From the NCBI GenBank assembly GCA_945919075.1, contig CAMEIX010000014.1:18094-82093 (forward strand): a DNA stretch of 64,000 nt, given 5' to 3'. The notes beneath the pieces are model-generated. The model was not told the DNA's origin. It ran no database searches and worked only from the letters and a program-made list of their open reading frames with translations. The translations under genes and the position numbers were made by a program. The stretch comes from an uncultured Lachnospiraceae bacterium (lineage in GTDB: Bacteria > Bacillota > Clostridia > Lachnospirales > Lachnospiraceae). Shown here piece after piece: positions 26,585-35,154 of this stretch; within the stretch, counting starts at the first letter, position 1, and the number at the start of each line of letters is the position of its first letter.

Positions 26585-28057
26585 CTACATCACCGAAGCC
26601 ACTTGCCCGATGGCTTCTACAAAAGGTCCCGAATAAATTCCGAAAATAATGACCACCGTCACGAAAAAAATGAGCGGAAGAATCATCATCCAGTTAGGGT
26701 CCGTAAGATTCTTTATTTTACTGTCATCAAAATTTTTCCCGGGGAAAAATGCTCTCACCGAAATCGTTAACATATACATAGCTGTAAAAAGCGCGGAAAC
26801 AAGAAGTGCCACAACTCCCCAGACTGCAAGAGGATTCTCATTATCCACCGCTGCACTCATCAGGTTCCATTTACTGATAAATCCGGCAAATCCGGGCACA
26901 CCCATCAACGCAAGTCCTGCAATGGTAAAAATGATAAATACCTTCGGCATCTTCTTTCCCATACCGTCCAGTTCAAAAATATAACTTTTACCGGACTGAT
27001 GCATCACAGCACCGGCACAGAAAAAGGAACAAATTTTCATAAACGAATGAAACAGCATATGAAGCATGGCACCTGCAAATCCAAAAGCAGACATAAGCGT
27101 TACCCCAAAAAGAATGTACGAAAGGTTGCTGACCGTAGACCATGCCAGACGTCTTTTCAAATGCGTCTCTTTCAAGGCGCGTGCACTTCCATAGATTATG
27201 GTGAAAATAACAAATGCCATAACCACATTCTGTGCCCATGTTCCCCTTACAAATCCGGCTCCGAAGTTGTAATAAGTGATTCGCATAACCGCAAAAGCAC
27301 CGGTATTTACAACCGCAACCGCATGCAACAGCGCCGTAACAGGCGTAGGTGCAACGCCGGCTTTGGGAAGCCAGGCAGAAAATGGAAAGACTGCTGTTTT
27401 CATACCAAATCCAAAAAAGGCCATTACGTACATAAAAAGTGCCAGATTACGGTAATTTCCAATCTGCTCTAAGTCCAGAACACCTCCCGGGGTAAAGACA
27501 CCGGTACTGCCATAGGACAGTATAAATATCATACCGATAAAGGCAAATGCAGCACCGCCAATCATAAAATACAAATACGTACGACTGGCTAATACCGCCT
27601 CTCTGGTCTGGGTATGCATGATAAGCGGCAGCGTGATCAGACTCATCATTTCAAAAAAGAAATACAAAGTCAGGATATTTTCTGCCATTGCAACCCCCAG
27701 TGTAACTCCAAAGGTGATGACATAGAACATAAAAAAGGTTCTTTCCCGTTCTTCCTTTTTCATATATTCGAAAGAATATAAAATAGCAAAAGGCCAAAGC
27801 ACCGCTGCCAGTCCTGCAAATAAGGAACCTAATCCGTCCAGATGAAAACTGACACTTAAGTTTCCGGTAAAGCGGAAAAGTACAAAAGCCTCTTCCGGTT
27901 TGTTAAGAAGCATGGCAATGACAAGCGCCGAATTCAAAACAACCAGGGTTTCAATATAAAACATCATCTGTTTTCTGTTCTTAAACGGCAGGACAGGAAT
28001 CAAAACACCGCCAATGATTGGTAACAGAACAACCGTAATCATAATTGCAATATTCAT
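26585..28057 (-). CDS. NuoM/MrpD-type antiporter subunit, third copy
   Basis: A 490-residue, about 14-helix membrane protein. Key segments are FFEMMSLITLPL (the glutamate of TM5), FGFGMKTAVFPFSAWLPKAGVAPTPVTALLHAVAVV and HMLFHSFMKICSFFCAGAV. These Glu/Lys/His residues form the half-channels in Mrp and complex I. It lies 13 nt before copy four and 15 nt after copy two in one operon. GGGAGG precedes ATG. Confidence 0.86.
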   Translation of the reverse strand: MNIAIMITVVLLPIIGGVLIPVLPFKNRKQMMFYIETLVVLNSALVIAMLLNKPEEAFVLFRFTGNLSVSFHLDGLGSLFAGLAAVLWPFAILYSFEYMKKEERERTFFMFYVITFGVTLGVAMAENILTLYFFFEMMSLITLPLIMHTQTREAVLASRTYLYFMIGGAAFAFIGMIFILSYGSTGVFTPGGVLDLEQIGNYRNLALFMYVMAFFGFGMKTAVFPFSAWLPKAGVAPTPVTALLHAVAVVNTGAFAVMRITYYNFGAGFVRGTWAQNVVMAFVIFTIIYGSARALKETHLKRRLAWSTVSNLSYILFGVTLMSAFGFAGAMLHMLFHSFMKICSFFCAGAVMHQSGKSYIFELDGMGKKMPKVFIIFTIAGLALMGVPGFAGFISKWNLMSAAVDNENPLAVWGVVALLVSALFTAMYMLTISVRAFFPGKNFDDSKIKNLTDPNWMMILPLIFFVTVVIIFGIYSGPFVEAIGQVASVM

Positions 28058-28072
28058 CTCATATCCTCCCTT

Positions 28073-29467
28073 CTAAAAAATAAGCCCTGAAATTTCTCCC
28101 ACGTAACCGGTCAGGAAATTAGGAAATACACCGCATAGTACTGCTAAAACTGCCAATATAATCAACGGAATCAACATAAGCTTCGGTGGTTCTTTTTTCT
28201 CAAATCCGCTTCCTTCCTCCCCGGGGAAGAATCCCTTCATGGTAATGGGAAGCAGATAACCCGCCGTAAGAAGTGCACTGATTAACAAAACAGCCGGGCC
28301 CAGATAACGGAAAATTCCGATATGAGCAGAAAGTGCACCCTCCGCCAGATACCATTTGCTGATAAATCCGGAAGTTGGAGGGATTCCGATAAGCGCCAGA
28401 GCAAAAAAAGTATAACAGGACAGGGCAACCGGCATTCTCTTTCCCACTCCTGCAAGTTCATCCACCTTCGTCTTATTCAGGCATACAATGAAGATACCTG
28501 CCGTCAGGAAAAGCCCACATTTTACAAAAGCATGAAAGCATACATGAAGCATTGCCCCCATAAAGCCATTTTCCGTCATTACAAAGAGACCAAACAAAAT
28601 ATAACTTACCTGACTCACCGTAGAATAAGCCAGACGCTTTTTGAATACTTTCTCCCGATAAGCAAGCAAAGATCCCATAAATACGGTTATCAGTGCCAGA
28701 GTCATTAGCGCATACTGTACCCAGGTTCCGGCAAGATAGAAAGGTCCCACCAGATAATAAATTACTCGGATAATCGCTAAAACTCCCGCTTTTACAATAA
28801 TTGCGGACATGACTGCGGATGCCGGAGAAGGAGCCACCGGATGTGCTGCCGGCAGCCAGGAATGAAACGGGAGCATACCGGCCTTCACACCGAAACCGAT
28901 AATCATCACAAAAACCGCAATATAGAGCATATTCTGCCCTGCTGCCCCGGGAAGAAGTGTTCCGCCCGGAACAAATTTCAGGCTTTCGCAATAACGACTT
29001 AGCTGTAAAATACCGAAAAGTCCCATATACGCACCGCACATGGAATAAAACAGATATTTCAAAGAAGCCATAATTGCTTCCTTAGAACCATTATGCATAA
29101 CAAGAGGAAAGGAAACCAAGGTCATTAATTCGTAAAACATATACATGGTAACCAGGTTACCTGCGGCATTTAATCCGATTAAGACCCAGTAAAGCAGAAG
29201 GTAAAAAATATAAAACCGCTTCTCTCCGCCCTCATGTTTCATATACACCATGCTGTAAAGCCCGACAGACAGCCACACAATGGAAACAATGGTAATAAAC
29301 CATTTTCCCAATGCATCGATATGAAAATAAACCGGAATATCCTTCATCAGATAAAAAGCCGTAAATTCCCCGTTGGTAAAAAAAGTAAGTACCAAGGCAA
29401 GAATTACGGAAACTACCAAAAGAAGGACACTGAAAATTGCTGTAGAATTTGTTTTCTTAACACTCAT
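28073..29467 (-). CDS. NuoM/MrpD-type antiporter subunit, second copy
   Basis: A 464-residue polytopic subunit, shorter than its sisters. It shows YELMTLVSFPLVMH, GFGVKAGMLPFHSWLPAAHPVAPSPASAVMSAIIVKAG and HVCFHAFVKCGLFLTAG. The TM5 glutamate, TM7 lysine and broken-helix histidine are all kept, so it should be active in ion translocation. AAGGAGGGCGGAAT precedes ATG. Confidence 0.87.
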   Translation of the reverse strand: MSVKKTNSTAIFSVLLLVVSVILALVLTFFTNGEFTAFYLMKDIPVYFHIDALGKWFITIVSIVWLSVGLYSMVYMKHEGGEKRFYIFYLLLYWVLIGLNAAGNLVTMYMFYELMTLVSFPLVMHNGSKEAIMASLKYLFYSMCGAYMGLFGILQLSRYCESLKFVPGGTLLPGAAGQNMLYIAVFVMIIGFGVKAGMLPFHSWLPAAHPVAPSPASAVMSAIIVKAGVLAIIRVIYYLVGPFYLAGTWVQYALMTLALITVFMGSLLAYREKVFKKRLAYSTVSQVSYILFGLFVMTENGFMGAMLHVCFHAFVKCGLFLTAGIFIVCLNKTKVDELAGVGKRMPVALSCYTFFALALIGIPPTSGFISKWYLAEGALSAHIGIFRYLGPAVLLISALLTAGYLLPITMKGFFPGEEGSGFEKKEPPKLMLIPLIILAVLAVLCGVFPNFLTGYVGEISGLIF

Positions 29468-29479
29468 ATTCCGCCCTCC

Positions 29480-30988
29480 TTAGGAAAACATCTTAAGACC
29501 GGACTCAATAAACCGGATAATCGGTTCCGAATTAAGACCCAGTATAAAATTCAGAATAATTAATAAAATCAAAGCCGCCGACTTAAGAGGATCTTCCCGC
29601 ATCTTGATATTACGGTAGTTTTCTCTTCCCACAGTGTCCTTTACCGGAATGTAAATCCGGATAACCGTCTTCATGAAATAAACCGCATTCAGAATAGTAC
29701 TGATTGCCAGAGCAATTAATGTGGGCAGAAGTTTTACATCATGACCAATCGCCGCCTGCGAGAAAAACATTTTGGAAATGAAACCGGAAAACATGGGCAC
29801 ACCCACCATGGACAGAGAACCCACTGTAAATGCCAGCCCGGCAAGCTTATTTCGATAACCTGCACCATCCAGTTTCTTAAAGTTTACATTCCCGTCCGAA
29901 CAGTCGGTAATACCGCTTCCCGCAATAAAAAGCAGGGATTTTGTGGCAGCATGGGAAAAAATGTGGTAGATACTTGCAATCATTCCGGCTGTAGTTCCTA
30001 ATCCAAAGCCCATATAAATATAACCAATCTGTGCGACAGAGGAATAAGCAATCATCCGGCGGATATTACTTTCCATGATTGCACCCACGGAACCCATAAT
30101 CATACCCGCAATACCAAAAACAAATAAAATATTGATGATTTTGGTATTGGAAATGATATCAAACCCAATTACCCGGTAAAATATCTTAACCAATAAGAAA
30201 ATATAACCCTTGGATACCAGGGAGGATAAAATTGCTGCCGAAGAAACCGTGGAATATCCGTAAGCGTCGGGCAGCCAGGTATGAAACGGAAAGAGTGCAC
30301 TCTTAATGGCAAGACCCACACACATAATACAAATCGAAATCATTAACGGATTCTGGTACTGACCGGTGCTAACTAAGCCTGCCACTGCTTCCTTAATATT
30401 ACTCATGAGCAAATGTCCGGTCAGGTCGTAAAGGAAACAGATTCCAAGCAGAAACAGACCGGAACCCAAAAGACTCATAATCATATAACGGGTAGCCGCC
30501 TCAATGGTCCGACCGTTCTGTTTAATCATAATCAGACCACAGGCAGAAATAGTATTAATTTCCACAAAAACATAAGCCGTAAATAAGTCGTTGGTATAAA
30601 TCAGGGCAAGCAAAGAACATAAAAGCAGATTTGTCATGATGTAGTAAAGATTCTGCTTGCCGGGCTCAATTTCTTTTTCCCTCTCCTTTACTCCGCCAAT
30701 CATACACAAAAGCATGATAATACAGAAAAACAATGCCATGAATGCTTCCAATACACCGGCGCGAATTTCATTTCCCCAGGGAGCAGGAAAATGACCCATT
30801 GTATAAACAAAAGCTCCTTTTGTCTGTAAAACATACGCCAACACCGATGCCTGCATCGCACCAAGCACACATAAAACAAAATAATTGACTCTTCTTGCCC
30901 ATTTCCCATTCAAAACAGAGGACAAAGGACCGGAAAACAAAGAGAGAACAATGGAAATAAACGGGAAATTACGAACAAATTCCATCAT
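29480..30988 (-). CDS. mrpD: MrpD/MbhH-type antiporter subunit, first copy
   Basis: A 502-residue subunit placed right after mrpC, the normal MrpD/MbhH position. It has YVFVEINTISACGLIM, GLAIKSALFPFHTWLPDAYGYSTVSSAAILSSL and HIFSHAATKSLLFIAGSG. Its ATG overlaps the mrpC stop. MrpD is one of two proton/sodium path subunits in Mrp antiporters; here it is the nearest of four such proteins. Confidence 0.9.
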   Translation of the reverse strand: MMEFVRNFPFISIVLSLFSGPLSSVLNGKWARRVNYFVLCVLGAMQASVLAYVLQTKGAFVYTMGHFPAPWGNEIRAGVLEAFMALFFCIIMLLCMIGGVKEREKEIEPGKQNLYYIMTNLLLCSLLALIYTNDLFTAYVFVEINTISACGLIMIKQNGRTIEAATRYMIMSLLGSGLFLLGICFLYDLTGHLLMSNIKEAVAGLVSTGQYQNPLMISICIMCVGLAIKSALFPFHTWLPDAYGYSTVSSAAILSSLVSKGYIFLLVKIFYRVIGFDIISNTKIINILFVFGIAGMIMGSVGAIMESNIRRMIAYSSVAQIGYIYMGFGLGTTAGMIASIYHIFSHAATKSLLFIAGSGITDCSDGNVNFKKLDGAGYRNKLAGLAFTVGSLSMVGVPMFSGFISKMFFSQAAIGHDVKLLPTLIALAISTILNAVYFMKTVIRIYIPVKDTVGRENYRNIKMREDPLKSAALILLIILNFILGLNSEPIIRFIESGLKMFS

Positions 30989-31362
30989 CTGCCCTCCTTT
31001 TTGAGCATCAGGGATATCTCATCCAAATCCAAAGTATGGTATCTTCTGAAAAGACGGATCGTAAGCGATAACATCAGTGCCGTAACAGAAACAGAAACCA
31101 CAATACCGGTAAGCACCAGTCCGCTTGGAATCGGATTTACATAAGCGGCAACATCCTGTACTCCGTCCACCACAATAGGAGCTTTTCTTCCTGTAATATA
31201 TCCTTTTAATGCAAGAAATAAATACGTAGCCGTATCCATAATATTCAGTCCTATAATTTTCTTAATCAGATTTTTCTGCAAAAGAAGATTACTGAATCCG
31301 ATTGCAAACAATATCATTGCTACGGCTTCTTCATAATTTATCATCAGATTTCCAAGCTGCAT
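30985..31362 (-). CDS. mrpC: NuoK/MrpC-type subunit
   Basis: A 125-residue protein with three membrane helices. The motif GFSNLLLQKNLIKKIIGLNIMDTATYLF is typical of MrpC/MbhG, homologous to NuoK of complex I, with a conserved Glu in helix 1 and a helix 2 acidic position. AAAGGAGG precedes the ATG by 8 nt. The stop overlaps the first mrpD start. Confidence 0.92.
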   Translation of the reverse strand: MQLGNLMINYEEAVAMILFAIGFSNLLLQKNLIKKIIGLNIMDTATYLFLALKGYITGRKAPIVVDGVQDVAAYVNPIPSGLVLTGIVVSVSVTALMLSLTIRLFRRYHTLDLDEISLMLKKEGR

Positions 31363-31363
31363 C

Positions 31364-32338
31364 TTAAAAACCTCCTTTTCGAAACATCACATAGAAGGCA
31401 TACATGGTCCCGGAAACTACCACACCCACACAGATATTCAAAATCAGAATCAGACCACTGCTGATAATAGCGCCGGGAACCCCCAAAGGAATGATGCTCT
31501 CTATATGGTTTGCCCCGGTATAGAAGGAATAACTTTTTGCCGCCGCATAACAGAAAAGTGCGCCAAAACTCATCCACTTGTAAGTCTTTGCGGTAAAAAA
31601 TCTCTCTGTTTTTTCAAAACCAAAGGCATTCAGATAAAGAATCAGTCCTGCACCGATTACCGCACCGCCGGAAAATCCGCCCCCGGGTCCTAAATGACCG
31701 CATAAAATAATGTACACACCGAAAATAATGATGAGCGGTACCAGAAATCTGGCTGCCGACTGCAAAATCAGATCATTTTTAGGTTCAAAATGACGGTCAT
31801 CTATCTCTGCATCCGATTCTTCTTTCCTTTTTTTACTGTTTTTGTCAACACGCAGAAGGATTAATACCGTACAGGTTGCGATGAACAAAACATGGGATTC
31901 TCCCAAGGTATCAAAAGCACGATAATCCAGAATCATACCGGTCACAATATTAACCGCACCGGTTTCCTGTAATCCCTTCTCTATATAACGGGCACTTACC
32001 TCGTTATTTACGGGATTATCCGCATTACCGAAAGGAGGCAGGTCAGCTACCGCAAACAAAAGCATGGCAACTAAAAACAAACAGAAAAGAATCGAGAATC
32101 CCCGGTATATTTTCCGGAATTTCCGGATTTTCGAGTTATTCTCTAAATCATAAATTCTCTCACGGATTTCCTTCTTTTCCTTCAAATTCTGCTTTTTTAA
32201 CTTCTCATATTCCGGATCTATGGACTGTTTTTGCATTTCCACATGACCCACATAAGGATCCTTAGAGCCGCTTAACCACTTTTCAAATTTTCCGGAAAGG
32301 GTCTTGTCGTATTCCTCTTTGGGAAGTTTCCTACTCAT
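31364..32338 (-). CDS. MbhE-MrpB fusion subunit
   Basis: A 324-residue protein joining two Mrp/Mbh parts. Residues about 1-70 are soluble and charged. Residues about 75-185 match MbhE, the C-terminal tip of MrpA (helix, then YIEKGLQETGAVNIVTGMIL, DYRAFDTLGES, a second helix). Residues about 200-324 are MrpB/MbhF with GHLGPGGGFSGGAVIGAG. In Mrp these are separate proteins or part of MrpA. The start overlaps the MbhD stop by 8 bp. The long hydrophilic N-terminus is unusual. Confidence 0.85.
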   Translation of the reverse strand: MSRKLPKEEYDKTLSGKFEKWLSGSKDPYVGHVEMQKQSIDPEYEKLKKQNLKEKKEIRERIYDLENNSKIRKFRKIYRGFSILFCLFLVAMLLFAVADLPPFGNADNPVNNEVSARYIEKGLQETGAVNIVTGMILDYRAFDTLGESHVLFIATCTVLILLRVDKNSKKRKEESDAEIDDRHFEPKNDLILQSAARFLVPLIIIFGVYIILCGHLGPGGGFSGGAVIGAGLILYLNAFGFEKTERFFTAKTYKWMSFGALFCYAAAKSYSFYTGANHIESIIPLGVPGAIISSGLILILNICVGVVVSGTMYAFYVMFRKGGF

Positions 32339-32603
32339 TTTCCTCACCCTCCCCTTCTTTGTTGGTATCCATAATGGCATGAATTTTTTTAAGAGTAAGC
32401 ACAAAAAGAACCGTGGTAATACCGGCTCCCACAGCTGCTTCGGTAATGGCAAGGTCGGGAGATTCCAGAATCACCCAGATAATCGCCATAATCGAACTAT
32501 AGGACATAAAAATAAGTACCGTATTCAACAGACTTTTTGCCAGACTTGCTGCAATGGCACAAACAACCAAAAATAGCATCAGAATTGCTGTAAATACTGT
32601 CAT
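32331..32603 (-). CDS. MbhD-type subunit (stand-alone MrpA C-terminal domain)
   Basis: A 90-residue protein with three helices matching the DUF4040/MbhD region that in Bacillus is the C-terminus of MrpA. The signature SPDLAITEAAVGAGITTVLFV is visible. In archaeal Mbh complexes this is a separate gene as here. Starts with a 4-bp ATGA overlap with mrpG. Confidence 0.88.
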   Translation of the reverse strand: MTVFTAILMLFLVVCAIAASLAKSLLNTVLIFMSYSSIMAIIWVILESPDLAITEAAVGAGITTVLFVLTLKKIHAIMDTNKEGEGEENE

Positions 32604-32956
32604 GACTTATCCTCCTTCCTGCTCTTAAGCTCATCCATGGTCAACATTTTATAATGCTTTTTACTCTCTTCATCCGTTGTAATTTCCAGTCTCGCAATCA
32701 AATGAGAAGATGTGGGAGAAGAAATCCATAAGAAAACGATTACCAAAAGCATCTTGAGAGAAGTAAAATTAAGGCCACAAAGTACAATCAGGCCAATCAT
32801 ACTGAGTCCGATTCCCAAAGTATCGCCAAGTGCCGCCGCATGCATCCGGTTCAAAACATAATGAAACCGGAACACCCCGAATACCTCAATCATAAAAATA
32901 ACAATCCCTGCCACCAGAAACAGGCCACCGATAATCAAACGTAACATTTCCATCAT
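32600..32956 (-). CDS. mrpG: MrpG/MbhC-type subunit
   Basis: A 118-residue PhaG/MnhG protein with three helices and the family motif LNRMHAAALGDTLGIGLSMIG, followed by SPTSSHLIAR. Overlaps mrpF by 4 bp. MrpG is a small structural subunit of the antiporter. Confidence 0.92.
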   Translation of the reverse strand: MMEMLRLIIGGLFLVAGIVIFMIEVFGVFRFHYVLNRMHAAALGDTLGIGLSMIGLIVLCGLNFTSLKMLLVIVFLWISSPTSSHLIARLEITTDEESKKHYKMLTMDELKSRKEDKS

Positions 32957-33258
32957 TCTTCCCCCTGTTCCTTATTAGAACTGCTCTTCTTTTCCAGATA
33001 AACGCCCATATAAACCTTAGTCAGAACAATTACCGCAAGAAAACTGATCATCGCATAAATAATGCAGACGTCCATCAGATAACCTTCGTTCAACATAACC
33101 GACAGGATGGAAATTATGACAATTACCATGGTACCCATCATATTTACAGCCACAACACGGTCTGCAATTCTCGGTCCGATAATGGCTCTGATCAGACATA
33201 AAATAACCAAAACTGCCAGAATAATCAGACAAACCGTCAATAACGTATTCATATCCAT
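32953..33258 (-). CDS. mrpF: MrpF/MbhB-type subunit
   Basis: A 101-residue protein with three helices. The core RAIIGPRIADRVVAVNMMGT matches the MrpF motif GPTxxDRVVAxD except that the usual Asp is Asn. A short charged tail follows. It starts 6 nt after the mrpE stop. Confidence 0.9.
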   Translation of the reverse strand: MDMNTLLTVCLIILAVLVILCLIRAIIGPRIADRVVAVNMMGTMVIVIISILSVMLNEGYLMDVCIIYAMISFLAVIVLTKVYMGVYLEKKSSSNKEQGEE

Positions 33259-33264
33259 CCTCCT

Positions 33265-33726
33265 TTACTCTTTTTCCACTTCTTCCACTATTTTGGTAAA
33301 CACATTATCATCTATCCCCTCTGCGTAGGACTCATCCAGGCAATGAACCATGTAAGTATCCCCCTCAAGAGATGCCGTAATCGTTCCCGGGGTCAGAGTA
33401 ATGGAATTGGCAATCATGGTTTTTCCCAAAGGAGTTTTCGCCTTCCCCTTAAAAGTCACAATGGCGGGCTCAATCTCTTCCTTCTGGGAAAAAATAAAAT
33501 GAATCGTTACCAGATTTGCCTTTACTACTTCCACAAGAAGATGGTAAATGTATTTCATATATTTGCCGGCTTTTTTGTATCCGTTTATTTCTTTCTTAAT
33601 ACTGTAATCCATAAATTTACAGGTAAACCAGAATATCACCAGAGAAATTACCACACCGAAAATCGCAATTTCCAATGTAAAATTTGCATTAAATATCACC
33701 CACAAAACAAAATATAAAAGTATCAT
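33265..33726 (-). CDS. mrpE: MrpE/MbhA-type subunit
   Basis: A 153-residue first subunit of the antiporter operon: two N-terminal helices, then a cytoplasmic domain with ANSITLTPGTITASLEGDTYMVHCL, the MrpE signature. ATG 33724-33726 has GGAGG at 5-6 nt; a TTG ten codons earlier lies at the -10 region and is rejected. Confidence 0.9.
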   Translation of the reverse strand: MILLYFVLWVIFNANFTLEIAIFGVVISLVIFWFTCKFMDYSIKKEINGYKKAGKYMKYIYHLLVEVVKANLVTIHFIFSQKEEIEPAIVTFKGKAKTPLGKTMIANSITLTPGTITASLEGDTYMVHCLDESYAEGIDDNVFTKIVEEVEKE

Positions 33727-33762
33727 ATCTGCCTCCGGAATTTTCTTCTTTATCAACCCTTT

Positions 33763-33814
33763 ACTTTAGAACTTTTTTCCATACAAGTCAACTTTAGAAA
33801 TATATAATATTTCT
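33763..33814 (-). promoter_or_regulatory. Promoter and palindrome of the Mrp/Mbh operon
   Basis: TTGACT (33786-33791), 17-bp spacer and TAAAGT (33763-33768) on the minus strand. Just upstream of the -35 is AGAAATAT-3 nt-ATATTTCT (33796-33814), well placed for an activator or repressor. Confidence 0.6.
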
Positions 33815-33854
33815 GTTAATTTTGCCCAATATATGTGTATTTTTATAAAAAGAA

Positions 33855-33896
33855 GCCAAAAAAGAAAAGCATGAATCAATTACCATGCTTTTCTTT
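33855..33896 (-). terminator. Terminator of the 33916-35124 gene
   Basis: AAAGAAAAGCATG / CATGCTTTTCTTT (33861-33873 and 33884-33896) is a perfect 13-bp stem; a T-run continues on the minus strand. Confidence 0.8.
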
Positions 33897-33915
33897 ATAT
33901 ATTTCCATTTACTTT

Positions 33916-35124
33916 TTACACGTTATTATTCATTTCTTCATAGGTCTGTTCCTGACTTACCCCGGCTTCAGCCCTTTTCTCTTCCCGATAGCGGATCATC
34001 TGCTGAATATCTGTTCTGTAAATCTTTGCTGCCTCGTCTGAATAACCTAAAATCAGTCCGGGACATGCCTTTTGCAATGTTTCCAGTACACTTGTTGCTT
34101 CCGCATTATTCTTTACGTTAATCATGAAGCTCTTTTTGTTATCCTTGCATACATTCACTGCAAAAGATTTACCGGTGGTAATAAAATAGGTCTTATGTGT
34201 AGTCTGGTGTATGTAAGCCCATAAAAATTCACTTAATGAATGAACTGATGAACTGGATCCCATAGTATACAAGAACTCTCTGCCGATTTTGTACCCATTA
34301 CATAAAGTAACCGCAGACTGGAAATCACTTTCTACCCTGGAAAGTTCAAAAGCACTCCTATTATTAAGTTCTTTGATTAACTTCTTCTGGAATCCTCCGG
34401 TTGCCGCTCTTACAATCACCAGAATACCGATAACAGTTAATATGAGTCCTAAAATAGTAAAGAAAATAACAAGACCGTACTCACCGTGTTTCATATATCC
34501 AACTTTAATATAATACGGGCTGCAGTATTCATCGATTTCTTCCAAAGTATAACCTTCATCAAGGAAGAAATCTTTATAATAATCATACATTTCATCGGTC
34601 ATTTTAACAATCTGGCCGGTAAATTCATAGTGATCCTTCAAGGTACCTAAAAGTTCTTCATTTGTGATGGAAGAATCAAAATACCATTCTTCGAATGTAT
34701 TAAAGAAATCCATTACATTTTCGTCCACTTTGTCTGCTTTACTGAAATCCTTTTTTTCAAAACAGATGCCCATGTAACGAAATCCATCATTTTCTTCTTC
34801 AAAATAATGATCTATTCCGCCAATTAATACGATGTTCATCCTTGAAGTAACGCCCTCTGATACCTTCACACCGTTCTTGGTTCTTGTGGTTGTTTCTTCC
34901 GCAAAAGTACCATAACTGAATTTGTAATCAATTTTTACAAACTGATTGTCAATTTCGTCCATTGTTAAAGTATTAAAATCCACAGGTCCTTTCACATAAG
35001 TAAAGAAATCGGAACCAAATATGGCAAGCAATACCACACCAACTACAATAAGCAGAATGGTAATCGGCATGACTGCCTTTACGGATTTCTTTTTCATTTC
35101 TTCTAACATGGATGTTCCCATCAT
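33916..35124 (-). CDS. Membrane protein of unknown function
   Basis: About 402 residues. Helices lie near 20-42 and around 230-252 (YGLVIFFTILGLILTVIGILVIV); between them is an extracytoplasmic domain of about 190 acidic residues, and a C-terminal cytoplasmic domain follows. I cannot assign a family with confidence. GGAGG precedes two adjacent ATGs (35124 and 35121); the second has better spacing. It follows gyrA by about 30 bp and may be in its operon. Confidence 0.75.
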   Translation of the reverse strand: MMGTSMLEEMKKKSVKAVMPITILLIVVGVVLLAIFGSDFFTYVKGPVDFNTLTMDEIDNQFVKIDYKFSYGTFAEETTTRTKNGVKVSEGVTSRMNIVLIGGIDHYFEEENDGFRYMGICFEKKDFSKADKVDENVMDFFNTFEEWYFDSSITNEELLGTLKDHYEFTGQIVKMTDEMYDYYKDFFLDEGYTLEEIDEYCSPYYIKVGYMKHGEYGLVIFFTILGLILTVIGILVIVRAATGGFQKKLIKELNNRSAFELSRVESDFQSAVTLCNGYKIGREFLYTMGSSSSVHSLSEFLWAYIHQTTHKTYFITTGKSFAVNVCKDNKKSFMINVKNNAEATSVLETLQKACPGLILGYSDEAAKIYRTDIQQMIRYREEKRAEAGVSQEQTYEEMNNNV

Positions 35125-35154
35125 ACGCCTCCTGTTCGACTCTTCCAAATCTAT

